This document shows positions 41,884 to 50,873 of a stretch of 64,000 nucleotides of DNA, piece by piece. A program made the position numbers and the translations under genes. The number at the start of each line of letters is the position of its first letter. Position 1 is the first letter of the stretch. The notes below the pieces were generated by a model. The model did no database searches, was not told the DNA's origin, and was given only the letters and a program-made list of their open reading frames with translations. Source of the DNA: Ancylomarina salipaludis (lineage in GTDB: Bacteria; Bacteroidota; Bacteroidia; Bacteroidales; Marinifilaceae); assembly GCF_004122035.1 (NCBI RefSeq), contig NZ_SAXA01000001.1, positions 310,001-374,000 on the forward strand, in the 5' to 3' direction.

Positions 41884-41891
41884 TATATTTG
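41884..41891 (+). promoter_or_regulatory. -7 box of tRNA-Met copy 1
   Basis: TATATTTG, exact consensus, 18 bases before the tRNA; the -33 position reads TTTT. The same box occurs at the same distance from copy 2. Confidence 0.6.
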
Positions 41892-41908
41892 CATCGCAAT
41901 TGAGAAAC

Positions 41909-41982
41909 GGCGAGGTAGCTCAGTTGGTTAGAGCGCATGATTCATAATCATGAGGTCGGCGGTTCAAACCCGCCTCTCGCTA
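41909..41982 (+). tRNA. tRNA-Met (anticodon CAT), copy 1
   Basis: 74 bases. GGCGAGG pairs with TCTCGCT through G-T pairs at both ends, T arm GGCGG/CCGCC, anticodon loop TTCATAA, discriminator A. An elongator Met is most likely (G1, not the C1-A72 mismatch of initiators), but a tRNA-Ile with lysidine-modified CAT cannot be excluded from sequence alone. Confidence 0.88.
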
Positions 41983-41985
41983 CTC

Positions 41986-42020
41986 AAAAAGACTTAGATT
42001 TTTCTAAGTCTTTTTTTTTT
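41986..42020 (+). terminator. Terminator of tRNA-Met copy 1
   Basis: A 13-bp stem, AAAAAGACTTAGA (41986-41998) with TCTAAGTCTTTTT (42003-42015), then a T run. Confidence 0.9.
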
Positions 42021-42143
42021 ACACCACATTTCCCAGAATATTTTTCAAACCCACAGTCTTCTGTGTTCTAAACGGTTTCACAAATATCCGAATCGAAATT
42101 TCAAAAAATAAAAAAAAAGATTTTTTAAATTAAAAATAGACAC

Positions 42144-42151
42144 TATATTTG
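42144..42151 (+). promoter_or_regulatory. -7 box of tRNA-Met copy 2
   Basis: TATATTTG, the duplicate of the box at 41884. Confidence 0.6.
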
Positions 42152-42168
42152 CATCGCAATTGAGAAAC

Positions 42169-42242
42169 GGCGAGGTAGCTCAGTTGGTTAGAGCGCATGA
42201 TTCATAATCATGAGGTCGGCGGTTCAAACCCGCCTCTCGCTA
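42169..42242 (+). tRNA. tRNA-Met (anticodon CAT), copy 2
   Basis: Identical to copy 1 over the whole gene. Confidence 0.88.
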
Positions 42243-42245
42243 CTC

Positions 42246-42275
42246 AAAAGGCTTAGATTTTCTAAGCCTTTTTTT
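42246..42275 (+). terminator. Terminator of tRNA-Met copy 2
   Basis: AAAAGGCTTAGA (42246-42257) with TCTAAGCCTTTT (42261-42272), then T. Compared with copy 1, one A-T pair is replaced by G-C. Confidence 0.9.
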
Positions 42276-42552
42276 ATTTCTAATCTTTTCAAATTACCAA
42301 TAAAAACAATTATAAAGCACCGATAAAAAATATTTTTTGCATATCTTATACCAAACAATACTTGCTACATAACTAATAATCAAGTTTTCATTCTTTTTTA
42401 GAATAAATATAAAAAGATAATTTAGTTAAGTATTATTTATTACTTTTGCGCCTAATATCAGACCATCAATCCTGAATAATTTGATATTAGCTAAGCATCT
42501 GTAATACAGATATTAAGAAATAATTCAAATTGAAAAGAAAACAAATAAACAC
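42276..42552. other. Intergenic region and structured leader of the START-like gene
   Basis: No gene. TACTTTTG (42441-42448) is a perfect -7 box. The following leader of about 100 bases holds TAATATCA/TGATATTA (42453-42460 with 42482-42489) and ATCTGT-ATACAGAT hairpins near 42500. Confidence 0.5.
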
Positions 42553-42927
42553 ATGACAAAATACGATCTAGAATATGTCATTCACGCCTCTCCAAAGGTA
42601 TTGTTTGAACGCTTAAGTACTTCAAGTGGATTGTCTGAATGGTTTGCTGATAACGTAAATCAAAAAGGGAAAATTTTCACTTTCGAATGGGATGGATCTG
42701 AGCAAAAGGCTGAAATGATTCTTAAAAAAGAAAATCAAGTTGTTCGATTCCGTTGGTTAGATAATGAAGACGATGACAGTTATTTTGAATTTCGTTTCGA
42801 AATTGACGCCTTAACCAATGATTTATCTTTAATTATTACGGATTTCGCTGACGAAGACGAAATTGATGAAAACATGGAACTTTGGGATACTCAAATCTCA
42901 GAATTGAAACACGTATTGGGTGCATAA
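42553..42927 (+). CDS. START-like (SRPBCC) domain protein
   Basis: A 124-residue single-domain protein related to AHSA1/SRPBCC. The start MTKYDLEYVIHASPKVLFERLSTSSGLSEWFADNV is typical of the Bacteroidota START-like family, followed by FTFEWDGSEQKAE strands and the long C-terminal helix (WDTQISELKHVLGA). These proteins have a hydrophobic pocket; the ligand is unknown. It precedes the LptF/G permease gene in the same direction by about 160 bases, a neighbourhood common in the phylum. Confidence 0.85.
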   Translation: MTKYDLEYVIHASPKVLFERLSTSSGLSEWFADNVNQKGKIFTFEWDGSEQKAEMILKKENQVVRFRWLDNEDDDSYFEFRFEIDALTNDLSLIITDFADEDEIDENMELWDTQISELKHVLGA

Positions 42928-43086
42928 TTTTTAACACTCAAAAACATATATTCCTGATAAAATACTTTATTTTTGTAAGCAGTAAGACCAGATTCATATA
43001 TAACTGGTCTTATTTTTTGCATTATAAAATGAGCTTGTATTAAGTCAATCAACCTTGCTTGATTCTTAATATTGAATACCAGATCC

Positions 43087-44547
43087 ATGAAACGACTACA
43101 CGCCTTTATACTAAAAAGTTTTTTAGGTCCTTTAACATTCACCTTCTTTATCTGCATGTTTGTTTTGCTCATGCAATTCCTTTGGCGATATATCGATGAG
43201 TTTGTAGGAAAAGGTTTAGAATGGACTGTGATTGCAGAGTTCATGTTCTACGTTTCGGCCACCCTGGTCCCCATGGCACTTCCTTTAGCAATTCTTTTAG
43301 CCTCTATCATGTCCTTTGGCAATATGGGTGAAAATTATGAGTTAATTGCAATGAAAGCTGCAGGCATTTCTTTACAACGCATCATGCGTCCCCTAATTAT
43401 TCTAGTCATGTTTATTGGCTTAGGCGCTTTTTATTTTTCCAACTACGTCATGCCAGTTGCTTCTCTTAAAACAAGTGCTCTGCTTTACGATATCCAACAT
43501 CAAAATCCTGAACTGGTTTTAAAAGAAGGGGTCTTCACAAGTGACCTTCCCGGTTTTGGTATTAAAGTTGGTCCAATTAATAAGGAAACCGGAATGATTC
43601 ACGACCTATTAATCTATGACCATAGAAATAATGAGGGGAACACACAGGTAACAATAGCTGATTCCGGAATCATGTCGACAAGTGAAGATAAATTGTTCTT
43701 GGATTTAACCCTTTACAGTGGCAACCGATACGAAGAAGTTAAACCTAAAAAGCATAGAGATCGGGATAAACACCCCTCTCAAAGAATCAAGTTCGATTTA
43801 TACAAAACCACAATTAACTTACCGGGTAATGAACTGAAACGCACCGATGAGGATCGTTTTCGTAATTCATACCGTATGTTAAATCTGAAACAACTTGCTC
43901 AACAAAAAGATACACTTGTTAATGAATTAAACGAAGAAAAACAACGATTGGCTCACCAGTTATCAAGCTACCAATACTTCAAAAAAGAAAGTAAGGCAAC
44001 TCGTAATGACTCAACTCGCCAGATTCTTTTAGCTGCTAAAACATGGAATGCAGACTCTTTGTATCAACAACTCAATTTAAGTGATAAACTAAGATCAGTT
44101 GGAAATGCCCTAAGCTACAGTCGAAAATCCAAGGAGAATATTTCAAGAAACCTATCTATACAAGAGGCAAAAAATAAATGGATTAAAAAGCACGATAACG
44201 AATGGCATCGTAAATTCACATTATCTTTCGCCTGCATCATCTTTTTCTTTATTGGAGCACCACTGGGTGCAATTATCAGAAAAGGAGGCCTTGGTATGCC
44301 TGTGATTGTATCAGTTGTCTTCTTCATCATCTACTACATCATTTCGATGACTGGTGAACGAGCTGCACGTGAGCTTGTTTTATCTCCATTTATCGGAATG
44401 TGGATTTCATCTATTGTCATTCTCCCACTTGGAATTATACTGACTTATAAGGCAACAACTGATTCCGGAATCCTGAATATCGATGTCTATATCAATTTCT
44501 TTAAAAAGATTAATCCAGTTAAATTTTTCTCAAAAAAAGATGCCTAA
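43087..44547 (+). CDS. LptF/LptG family lipopolysaccharide export permease
   Basis: A 486-residue permease of the YjgP/YjgQ family. The start MKRLHAFILKSFLGPLTFTF is chosen over a TTG 15 bases upstream. Three N-terminal helices (LLMQFLWRYIDEFVGKG, VPMALPLAILLASIMSFG and the following one), a periplasmic beta-jellyroll (about 130-250), a coiled extension typical of Bacteroidota (about 270-350) and three C-terminal helices including FIGAPLGAIIRKGGLGMPV follow. With LptB it extracts LPS from the inner membrane. Its stop overlaps the start of the next gene by 8 bases. Confidence 0.9.
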   Translation: MKRLHAFILKSFLGPLTFTFFICMFVLLMQFLWRYIDEFVGKGLEWTVIAEFMFYVSATLVPMALPLAILLASIMSFGNMGENYELIAMKAAGISLQRIMRPLIILVMFIGLGAFYFSNYVMPVASLKTSALLYDIQHQNPELVLKEGVFTSDLPGFGIKVGPINKETGMIHDLLIYDHRNNEGNTQVTIADSGIMSTSEDKLFLDLTLYSGNRYEEVKPKKHRDRDKHPSQRIKFDLYKTTINLPGNELKRTDEDRFRNSYRMLNLKQLAQQKDTLVNELNEEKQRLAHQLSSYQYFKKESKATRNDSTRQILLAAKTWNADSLYQQLNLSDKLRSVGNALSYSRKSKENISRNLSIQEAKNKWIKKHDNEWHRKFTLSFACIIFFFIGAPLGAIIRKGGLGMPVIVSVVFFIIYYIISMTGERAARELVLSPFIGMWISSIVILPLGIILTYKATTDSGILNIDVYINFFKKINPVKFFSKKDA

Positions 44548-45004
44548 GCAAATTCTATTTATCCTGGCACTAACATTTTCTTTAGGAGCTTGTCAAAACA
44601 AAACTAAGACTGATCCTAAAGATTTAAATACATTGCTTGATAATTGGCATTTAGCCGCAAGTCATGCCGATATTGATACCTATTTCTCAGCTTTTGCAGA
44701 TAATGCCATTTATATAGGAACTGATGCCTCTGAGAGATGGACAAAACAAGAATTTCATTCGTTTTGCAAGCCTTATTTTGCAAAGGGCAAGGCATGGGAT
44801 TTTAAAGCATTCGACAGAAAAATCTATTTTTCAGAAGATGGTGACACAGCCTGGTTCAATGAATTACTCAATACATGGATGGGCGTTTGCCGTGCCTCAG
44901 GTGTGCTAACATTAAAAAACGGAACTTGGAAAATTTCTCAATACCACTTGTCAGTGACGATCAAAAATGAGAAAATGAAACAATTCCTTGAAATTAAACA
45001 ATAG
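44540..45004 (+). CDS. NTF2/SnoaL-like lipoprotein
   Basis: A 154-residue lipoprotein. The start at 44540 gives a clean signal MPKQILFILALTFSLGAC with the lipobox Cys at about residue 18, and overlaps the permease stop by 8 bases (ATGCCTAA), which suggests translational coupling. LLDNWHLAASHADIDTYFSAFADNAIYIGTD, ERWTKQEFHSFCKPYF and WFNELLNTW are the features of the DUF4440/SnoaL NTF2-like fold. No catalytic residues are certain. Function unknown, envelope-located. Confidence 0.82.
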   Translation: MPKQILFILALTFSLGACQNKTKTDPKDLNTLLDNWHLAASHADIDTYFSAFADNAIYIGTDASERWTKQEFHSFCKPYFAKGKAWDFKAFDRKIYFSEDGDTAWFNELLNTWMGVCRASGVLTLKNGTWKISQYHLSVTIKNEKMKQFLEIKQ

Positions 45005-45037
45005 GCTTGAAACCTCCTCAAACAGAAACGATCTACT

Positions 45038-45205
45038 ATGTTCGACGAATTAAAACCAGATATCGATTACTATATGAGCCCCGATGGCTACCGCATATTA
45101 ACTAAGAAATACCTTAGTGAAAGAGGCTATTGTTGCGGGAATGGATGCAAACATTGCCCTTATTTTCCGAAACACACCAAAGGCAATCAAAATTTAAAAG
45201 AATAA
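45038..45205 (+). CDS. DUF5522 small protein, 55 aa
   Basis: A short gene read directly from the sequence, beginning MFDELKPDIDYYMSPDGYRI and containing YCCGNGCKHCPYFP, the four-cysteine hallmark (CCGNGCxxCPY) of DUF5522. The cysteines probably bind zinc or an iron-sulfur cluster. It lies 33 bases after the NTF2-like gene and 12 bases before fmt, all in one direction, so it is part of this operon. The same CCGNGCxHCPY motif is found in small proteins of many bacteria and in some eukaryotes; function unknown. Confidence 0.85.
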   Translation: MFDELKPDIDYYMSPDGYRILTKKYLSERGYCCGNGCKHCPYFPKHTKGNQNLKE

Positions 45206-45217
45206 AACCAAAACAAC

Positions 45218-46195
45218 ATGAGTCAGAATAGCTTACGAATTGTTTATATGGGAACTCCCGAATTTGCTGTAGCTCCGCTTAATGCTCTAATCGAGTCAGG
45301 CTGCAATGTTGTTGGAGTTGTCACTAATCCTGATAAACCAGCTGGTCGCGGGCAAAAGATTCAGGAATCTGCTGTAAAAAAATACGCCCTTGAAAAAGGC
45401 TTACCAATTCTCCAACCTGAGAAATTCAGAAATGAGAATTTCCTTGCAGAATTAAAAGCTCTGAATGCTGATTTACAGGTTGTCGTTGCATTTAAGATGT
45501 TACCCGAAATGGTTTGGAATATGCCTAAATACGGAACATTAAATCTTCACGCTTCTTTGCTCCCTCACTACCGTGGAGCAGCCCCCATCAATTGGGCTAT
45601 TATGAATGGGGACAAAGAATCAGGTGTTTCAACCTTTCTCCTACAAAAAGAAATCGACACCGGAAATGTTATTTTTCAAGAGAAAGTTAGCATTGGTGAG
45701 AATGATAACCTTGAGGTTTTACATGATAAATTGATGGAAATCGGATCTCAATTGGTTGTGAAAACCGTTTGTGCCATTGAAGCCGGCGACTATCCGCAGA
45801 TTCCACAAGAAAATTTAATTACTAAAGGTGAAACACTAAAAACAGCACCAAAAATATTTAAGGATGACTGCAAAATAAACTGGTCATCCACAATTGATCA
45901 GATACACAATCACATTAGAGGGCTGAGTCCTTATCCGGCAGCATGGACCGAACTCACAGACGCTAATGATAAAAAAGTGGCTCTTAAAGTTTACGCTGCA
46001 TTTAAAGAAACTGAAGAACACTCACATCCTATTGGCGCACTTATAAGTGATACGAAAACCTATCTAAAAGTAGCTGTTGATGGCGGTTTCATAAATCTAA
46101 CCACCATTCAAATGGCAGGAAAGAAAAGAATGAATATTGGTGATTTTTTAAGAGGTTTCCAGCAAATCACTAATTACAAACTTCTAATCGACTAG
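45218..46195 (+). CDS. fmt: Methionyl-tRNA formyltransferase
   Basis: A 325-residue enzyme. RIVYMGTPEFAVAPLNALI opens the formyltransferase domain, LNLHASLLPHYRGAAPINWAIMNGD carries the catalytic Asn/His region, and the C-terminal OB-like tRNA-binding domain covers about residues 208-315 (KINWSSTIDQIHNHIRGLSPYPAAW). It formylates initiator Met-tRNA. It ends its operon at a 14-bp-stem terminator. Confidence 0.96.
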   Translation: MSQNSLRIVYMGTPEFAVAPLNALIESGCNVVGVVTNPDKPAGRGQKIQESAVKKYALEKGLPILQPEKFRNENFLAELKALNADLQVVVAFKMLPEMVWNMPKYGTLNLHASLLPHYRGAAPINWAIMNGDKESGVSTFLLQKEIDTGNVIFQEKVSIGENDNLEVLHDKLMEIGSQLVVKTVCAIEAGDYPQIPQENLITKGETLKTAPKIFKDDCKINWSSTIDQIHNHIRGLSPYPAAWTELTDANDKKVALKVYAAFKETEEHSHPIGALISDTKTYLKVAVDGGFINLTTIQMAGKKRMNIGDFLRGFQQITNYKLLID

Positions 46196-46215
46196 TCAAG
46201 AAAAGAATTTGATAT

Positions 46216-46253
46216 AAAGAGCTTATCTCATGGAGATAAGCTCTTTTTTTTTT
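46216..46253 (+). terminator. Terminator of fmt
   Basis: A 14-bp perfect stem (46216-46229 with 46233-46246), loop ATG, then a T run. Confidence 0.9.
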
Positions 46254-46607
46254 GCAGTAAGATTTAGTTCCGGAAAAACCTTACTTATAAAAACAATTCT
46301 TCTTAATTATTGATAAATCTGAATCCGCAAATTTCAAGTCATCAAACATAGAATTAATTTCTTTCAAAAAAGATACTGTTCTGTTCGCAAAATATTTTTC
46401 CTTTTCAAAAAAGATTTGCTTAACTTTTAAAGAGGATTAAATAAGTCCACATTTTCAACGAAACATGTTTCCCGATTTGTGCTGTTGAGTTTCGTTATTT
46501 TTATCAATCTACAAACCTCATCAGGTCCATAGATTCTCCCATTATCATCAGAAAACTAATATAGGCATACGCCAACAAAAGTCAGTTTAACATGAAAGGA
46601 TAGGCTT
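46254..46607. other. Regulatory interval upstream of the fad operon
   Basis: No gene. It holds a 12-bp perfect palindrome (46460-46471), a further inverted GTTTCG half site (46489-46494) and a weak promoter-like TATTTTTA at 46496-46503. Confidence 0.5.
46460..46471. promoter_or_regulatory. 12-bp perfect palindrome, candidate fad operator
   Basis: GAAACATGTTTC is fully self-complementary. AACGAAAC (46457-46464) is also matched by an inverted GTTTCGTT at 46489-46496. It may bind a TetR- or MarR-type fatty-acid regulator encoded elsewhere. Confidence 0.5.
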
Positions 46608-48380
46608 ATGGTAACGCGCATATTTGATTTATTAGATAATTATCAGCAACATTTCCCTGATAAACTATCGGCTCTTGTAAAGAAAGAAGATGGAGTATGG
46701 ATAAGTTATAGCACACAAGACTATATCCGTAATTCAAACCTGTTGGCTTTTGCATTCCTCGAATTGGGTTTAAAAAAAGGCGATCGTGTTATAAGTATTT
46801 CAAACAATCGCCCAGAATGGAATTTCCTGGACATGGCTTTAGCTCAAACTGGCTTAGTCCATGTTCCTCTGTATCCAACTATTGGAAGCAAAAGCTACAA
46901 TTATATAATTGAGCACTGCAAACCTGTTGCTATTTTTGTTGCAAACGAAAGTCATTATACTAAAATTCAGGAGGCCGTTGACAATCAAATTTCCGTACCC
47001 AAAATCTATTCTTTCGATCAGATTAAAGACGTTGCAAACTGGTCAACATTATTAAAACTTGGAGCCGAGTCAGAGGATCATCAGAAAGAAAAACTTGTTG
47101 AGATAAAAAACAGCATTTCACCTAAGGACTTGTTAACCATTATTTATACATCAGGCACAACCGGAACACCCAAAGGTGTGATGCTTTCTCATCATAATTT
47201 TCTCAGTAATGTTCTGGCTTCTGCTGAACGTTTAATACTTAATTCCAGCCACAAGGTTTTAAGCTTTTTACCTATTAATCACGTTTACGAGCGTATGGTT
47301 AATTATCAATACCAGTACAAAGGCCTCAGTATTTATTATGCCGAAAGCATGGATACCATTGGAGAAAATTTACAGGAAATTAAACCACATGGTTTCGCAA
47401 CGGTTCCCCGGCTTTTAGAAAAGGTATACGATAAAATTATGACCAAGGGAAAAAGCCTCAGTTTCTTTAAACGTTCCATCTTCAACTGGGCTGTGAACTT
47501 AGGCTATCGATATGAACTTAACAGAGCAAATGGCGAATGGTATGAATTCAAATTAAAAATTGCCAGAAAACTTGTTTTCAAAAAATGGCAGGAAGCCTTA
47601 GGTGGCAACATCCTATTTATGTGTTCCGGAGGTGCGGCTCTTCAGGTTCGTCTGGAACGTTTGTTTTGGGCGGCTGGTATTCCGGTTCAGGAAGGCTATG
47701 GCTTGACTGAAACCTCTCCAATTATTGCTGCCAATCAAAGTACCTGGCCCGATATTCGCTTCGGAACTGTTGGCCCGCTTATAAAAGGTGTGGAAGTGAA
47801 AATAGCTGACGATGGCGAAATATTAGCCAAAGGACCCAATATCATGTTGGGCTATTATAAAGATCCGGAACTGACCAAACAAGTCATCGATGAAGAGGGC
47901 TGGTTTCATACCGGAGATATTGGCTGCATGGAAGACAATAAGTTTCTGAAAATCACAGACCGAAAGAAGGAGATATTCAAAACATCAGGCGGCATATACA
48001 TCGCACCGCAAGTGATGGAAAACAAATTAAAGGAGTCTCCTTTTATCGATCAGGTTATTGTCATTGGTGAAGCAGAACGTTTCCCTGCAGTGATTATTTC
48101 ACCGAATTTCGAATTTCTGGAGTCCTATGCCAAACGGAAAAACATACCATACAACAGCAAGGAACAAATTATTAGTAACGACAGAATCATAAAGCGTATT
48201 TGGCGTGAATTAATCAAAAACAATAAGCACTACGATCACCCCAAGCGTATAAAAAGTATGCGACTTGTAACCGATACCTGGACTCCCGAAACCGGAGAAC
48301 TTTCACCAACACTGAAACTCAAACGTAAGGTGCTAAGAGAAAAGTATCGGGATCTGATCAAAGATATCTACACGAACTAA
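46608..48380 (+). CDS. fadD: Long-chain fatty acid--CoA ligase
   Basis: A 590-residue AMP-forming ligase. Motif LLTIIYTSGTTGTPKGVMLSH is the P-loop region, VQEGYGLTETSPIIAAN the A5 motif, GWFHTGDIGCMEDNKFLKITDRKKEIFKTSGG the hinge, and the C-terminal catalytic Lys region ends with SPTLKLKRKVLREKY. It resembles the FAA1/FadD15 long-chain group. It activates fatty acids to acyl-CoA and is the first gene of the beta-oxidation operon, 27 bases before fadN. Confidence 0.9.
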   Translation: MVTRIFDLLDNYQQHFPDKLSALVKKEDGVWISYSTQDYIRNSNLLAFAFLELGLKKGDRVISISNNRPEWNFLDMALAQTGLVHVPLYPTIGSKSYNYIIEHCKPVAIFVANESHYTKIQEAVDNQISVPKIYSFDQIKDVANWSTLLKLGAESEDHQKEKLVEIKNSISPKDLLTIIYTSGTTGTPKGVMLSHHNFLSNVLASAERLILNSSHKVLSFLPINHVYERMVNYQYQYKGLSIYYAESMDTIGENLQEIKPHGFATVPRLLEKVYDKIMTKGKSLSFFKRSIFNWAVNLGYRYELNRANGEWYEFKLKIARKLVFKKWQEALGGNILFMCSGGAALQVRLERLFWAAGIPVQEGYGLTETSPIIAANQSTWPDIRFGTVGPLIKGVEVKIADDGEILAKGPNIMLGYYKDPELTKQVIDEEGWFHTGDIGCMEDNKFLKITDRKKEIFKTSGGIYIAPQVMENKLKESPFIDQVIVIGEAERFPAVIISPNFEFLESYAKRKNIPYNSKEQIISNDRIIKRIWRELIKNNKHYDHPKRIKSMRLVTDTWTPETGELSPTLKLKRKVLREKYRDLIKDIYTN

Positions 48381-48407
48381 TCTTTTTCTATCGATAAATC
48401 ACACACT

Positions 48408-50810
48408 ATGAATTACAAAATAAATAAAGTTGCAGTATTAGGAGCTGGTGTAATGGGCGCTCAAATTGCTTGTCATTTTGCTAACATAGGCGTTCAGGTC
48501 TTATTGCTGGATATTAGCCCCAAAGAACTCAATGATGAGGAAATTAAGCTCGGACTGGATTTGAACCATCCGCAGGTTAAAAATAGAATCACGCATGAGC
48601 TCTTTAATCGTACGCTTAAACTAAAACCGGATCCGTTATACAAGAAAGAATTTGCCCAAAGAATTACCTTGGGAAATTTTGATGACGACCTGCCCAAAAT
48701 AAGTGACTGTGATTGGATAATAGAAGTTGTTGTCGAAAATCTTGACATAAAGAAAACGCTCTATGAAAAGATCGAACTTTATAGAAAAGAGAATACATTT
48801 ATCACAACCAACACTTCGGGTATTCCTATACAATTATTAGCACAGGATAGAAGTGAGAATTTCAAACAGTATTTTTGCGGAACCCACTTTTTTAATCCAC
48901 CTCGATATTTAAAACTACTGGAAATTATCCCGACAAAGGAAACTTTAGAAGAAGTTCTTGAATTCATTTCGTATTATGGAGAACGATTTCTGGGTAAATC
49001 TGTCGTAAGCTGTAAAGATACACCCGCATTTATTGCAAACAGGGTTGGCATTTACTCCATGATGTCAGTCGTTCACCTGATGGAAGAAATGGATTTTTCT
49101 GTGCAGGAAATAGATAAACTAACTGGTATTATTATTGGCCGCCCAAAATCTGCTACTTTCAGAACCTGTGATGTTGTTGGACTCGACACCTTAGTATTTG
49201 TGGCACAGAACTTACAAAAAGCTTTGCTTAATGATGAAGCCAAAGAAACATTCTTAGTGCCTGAGAGTATTCAAAAAATGTTAGATCTGAAGTGGCTGGG
49301 TTCTAAAACCAAACAGGGATTTTATAAAAAAGTTAAAAACGAAGATGGTGAAAGCGAAATCCTCAGCTTAAACCTGAACACCTTCGACTATCAACCCATG
49401 CAAAAATTAAAAATTGCAGAGTTTGAAAAAGCTAAGGTTCTTCCCGAACTAACGAAGCGAATAAAAAGCTTGATTTCCGGCAATTCCAAAATCAATCTCT
49501 TTTATCAAAAACTCTTTTTCGGCTTGTTTGCTTATATATCGAACCGTATACCAGAAATAACAGACGATTTGTATAAGATTGATGAAGCCATGTGTGCTGG
49601 CTTTGCATGGGAAATTGGCCCCTTTGAAATTTGGGATAGTCTAGGTCTCGACAAAACCATTCCGCAAATGGAAGAACTCGGCATGAAACCCGCTGCATGG
49701 GTTTATGAAATGATGGAAAAAAAAGAATCCTTCTATCAACTCCAGAATGGTCACCAGCAATATTACGATATCAATACCAATAAACACATCACAATTCCTG
49801 GTTCTGAGCAATTTATTTCACTAAAGAATATTCGCTCCAGCCAGACCTTATGGCAGAATGAAGGCTGTAGTATCATCAATCTTGGTGATGGTGTTATCAA
49901 TCTGGAATTTCATTCTAAAATGAATACTATAGGTAGTGAAATTATTCAAGGAATCAATAAAGCTATTGAAATTACGGAAGCCGATCATCAAGCTTTAATT
50001 ATTTCAAACGAGGGCGATCATTTCTCAGCCGGAGCCAATATCGGTTTGGTTTTTATGCTGGCCATTGAACAAGAATATGAAGAATTGGACATGGTTGTAA
50101 AAACATTTCAAAACACCATGCTCAAACTCAAATATGCACCATTCCCTGTGATCGCGGCGCCTCACAATATGGCACTTGGTGGCGGTTGTGAAATTAGCAT
50201 GCATTGTGATAAGGTGATTGCACATGCCGAAACCTATATGGGATTAGTCGAACTCGGAGTGGGAGTTATTCCTGCCGGAGGGGGCACTAAAGAATTTGCC
50301 TTGCGCTTATCCAATGAAATCAAAACAGATGATGTTAGAATTAACCGATTCAGAGATAAATTTCTAACAATCGGACAAGCTAAGGTTTCGACATCGGCTT
50401 GGGAAGCTTTCGATCTGGGCTACCTTAGAAAAGATCTTGACGAAATTGTTGTCAGTAGAAAACATCAACTCAAATATGCCAAGCAAGCTGCCCTACTAAT
50501 GATAGAAAAAGGTTACACCCCTCCTATTCCTCCCAAGGATATTACTGTTCTTGGTCAGGAAGGCCTTAGTCTGGTTTATTCGGGTGCAGACGGCATGCAG
50601 GTCGGCAATTATATTTCGGAATACGACAAACACATCTCTATCGAACTGGGTAAGATTCTAAGTGGAGGAGAATTAAATGAAGTTTCTCAGGTTTCAGAAG
50701 ATTACCTTTTAAATCTTGAACGAAAAACCTTTGTAAAGCTTTGTCAGCAGAAAAAAACGCTGGAACGCATGCAAAGCCTGTTACAAAAGGGGAAAATATT
50801 AAGAAATTAA
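48408..50810 (+). CDS. fadN: 3-hydroxyacyl-CoA dehydrogenase / enoyl-CoA hydratase, FadN-type
   Basis: An 800-residue bifunctional enzyme with the dehydrogenase first: NAD-binding VAVLGAGVMGAQIACHFANIGVQVLLLD at the N-terminus, GTHFFNPPRYLKLLEII and the 3HCDH C-terminal domains (about 195-450). An enoyl-CoA hydratase domain follows from about residue 500 (ISNEGDHFSAGANI, APHNMALGGGCEISMHCD, ELGVGVIPAGGGTKE). This order is opposite to E. coli FadB/FadJ and equals Bacillus FadN (about 790 residues). It hydrates enoyl-CoA and oxidises the 3-hydroxyacyl-CoA with NAD. Confidence 0.93.
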   Translation: MNYKINKVAVLGAGVMGAQIACHFANIGVQVLLLDISPKELNDEEIKLGLDLNHPQVKNRITHELFNRTLKLKPDPLYKKEFAQRITLGNFDDDLPKISDCDWIIEVVVENLDIKKTLYEKIELYRKENTFITTNTSGIPIQLLAQDRSENFKQYFCGTHFFNPPRYLKLLEIIPTKETLEEVLEFISYYGERFLGKSVVSCKDTPAFIANRVGIYSMMSVVHLMEEMDFSVQEIDKLTGIIIGRPKSATFRTCDVVGLDTLVFVAQNLQKALLNDEAKETFLVPESIQKMLDLKWLGSKTKQGFYKKVKNEDGESEILSLNLNTFDYQPMQKLKIAEFEKAKVLPELTKRIKSLISGNSKINLFYQKLFFGLFAYISNRIPEITDDLYKIDEAMCAGFAWEIGPFEIWDSLGLDKTIPQMEELGMKPAAWVYEMMEKKESFYQLQNGHQQYYDINTNKHITIPGSEQFISLKNIRSSQTLWQNEGCSIINLGDGVINLEFHSKMNTIGSEIIQGINKAIEITEADHQALIISNEGDHFSAGANIGLVFMLAIEQEYEELDMVVKTFQNTMLKLKYAPFPVIAAPHNMALGGGCEISMHCDKVIAHAETYMGLVELGVGVIPAGGGTKEFALRLSNEIKTDDVRINRFRDKFLTIGQAKVSTSAWEAFDLGYLRKDLDEIVVSRKHQLKYAKQAALLMIEKGYTPPIPPKDITVLGQEGLSLVYSGADGMQVGNYISEYDKHISIELGKILSGGELNEVSQVSEDYLLNLERKTFVKLCQQKKTLERMQSLLQKGKILRN

Positions 50811-50873
50811 TTTACTCGATAAGAAATCTAGACAGAATATGATTCTACAGATAAATCTCTAACACCAAATATT

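Larger units (their letters stand above)
41879..42249. repeat. 111-bp perfect direct repeat carrying tRNA-Met and its promoter
   Basis: 41879-41989 and 42139-42249 are identical (offset 260). The repeat includes the TATATTTG box, leader, tRNA and the first terminator bases. The sequence between the copies is unrelated. Confidence 0.9.
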
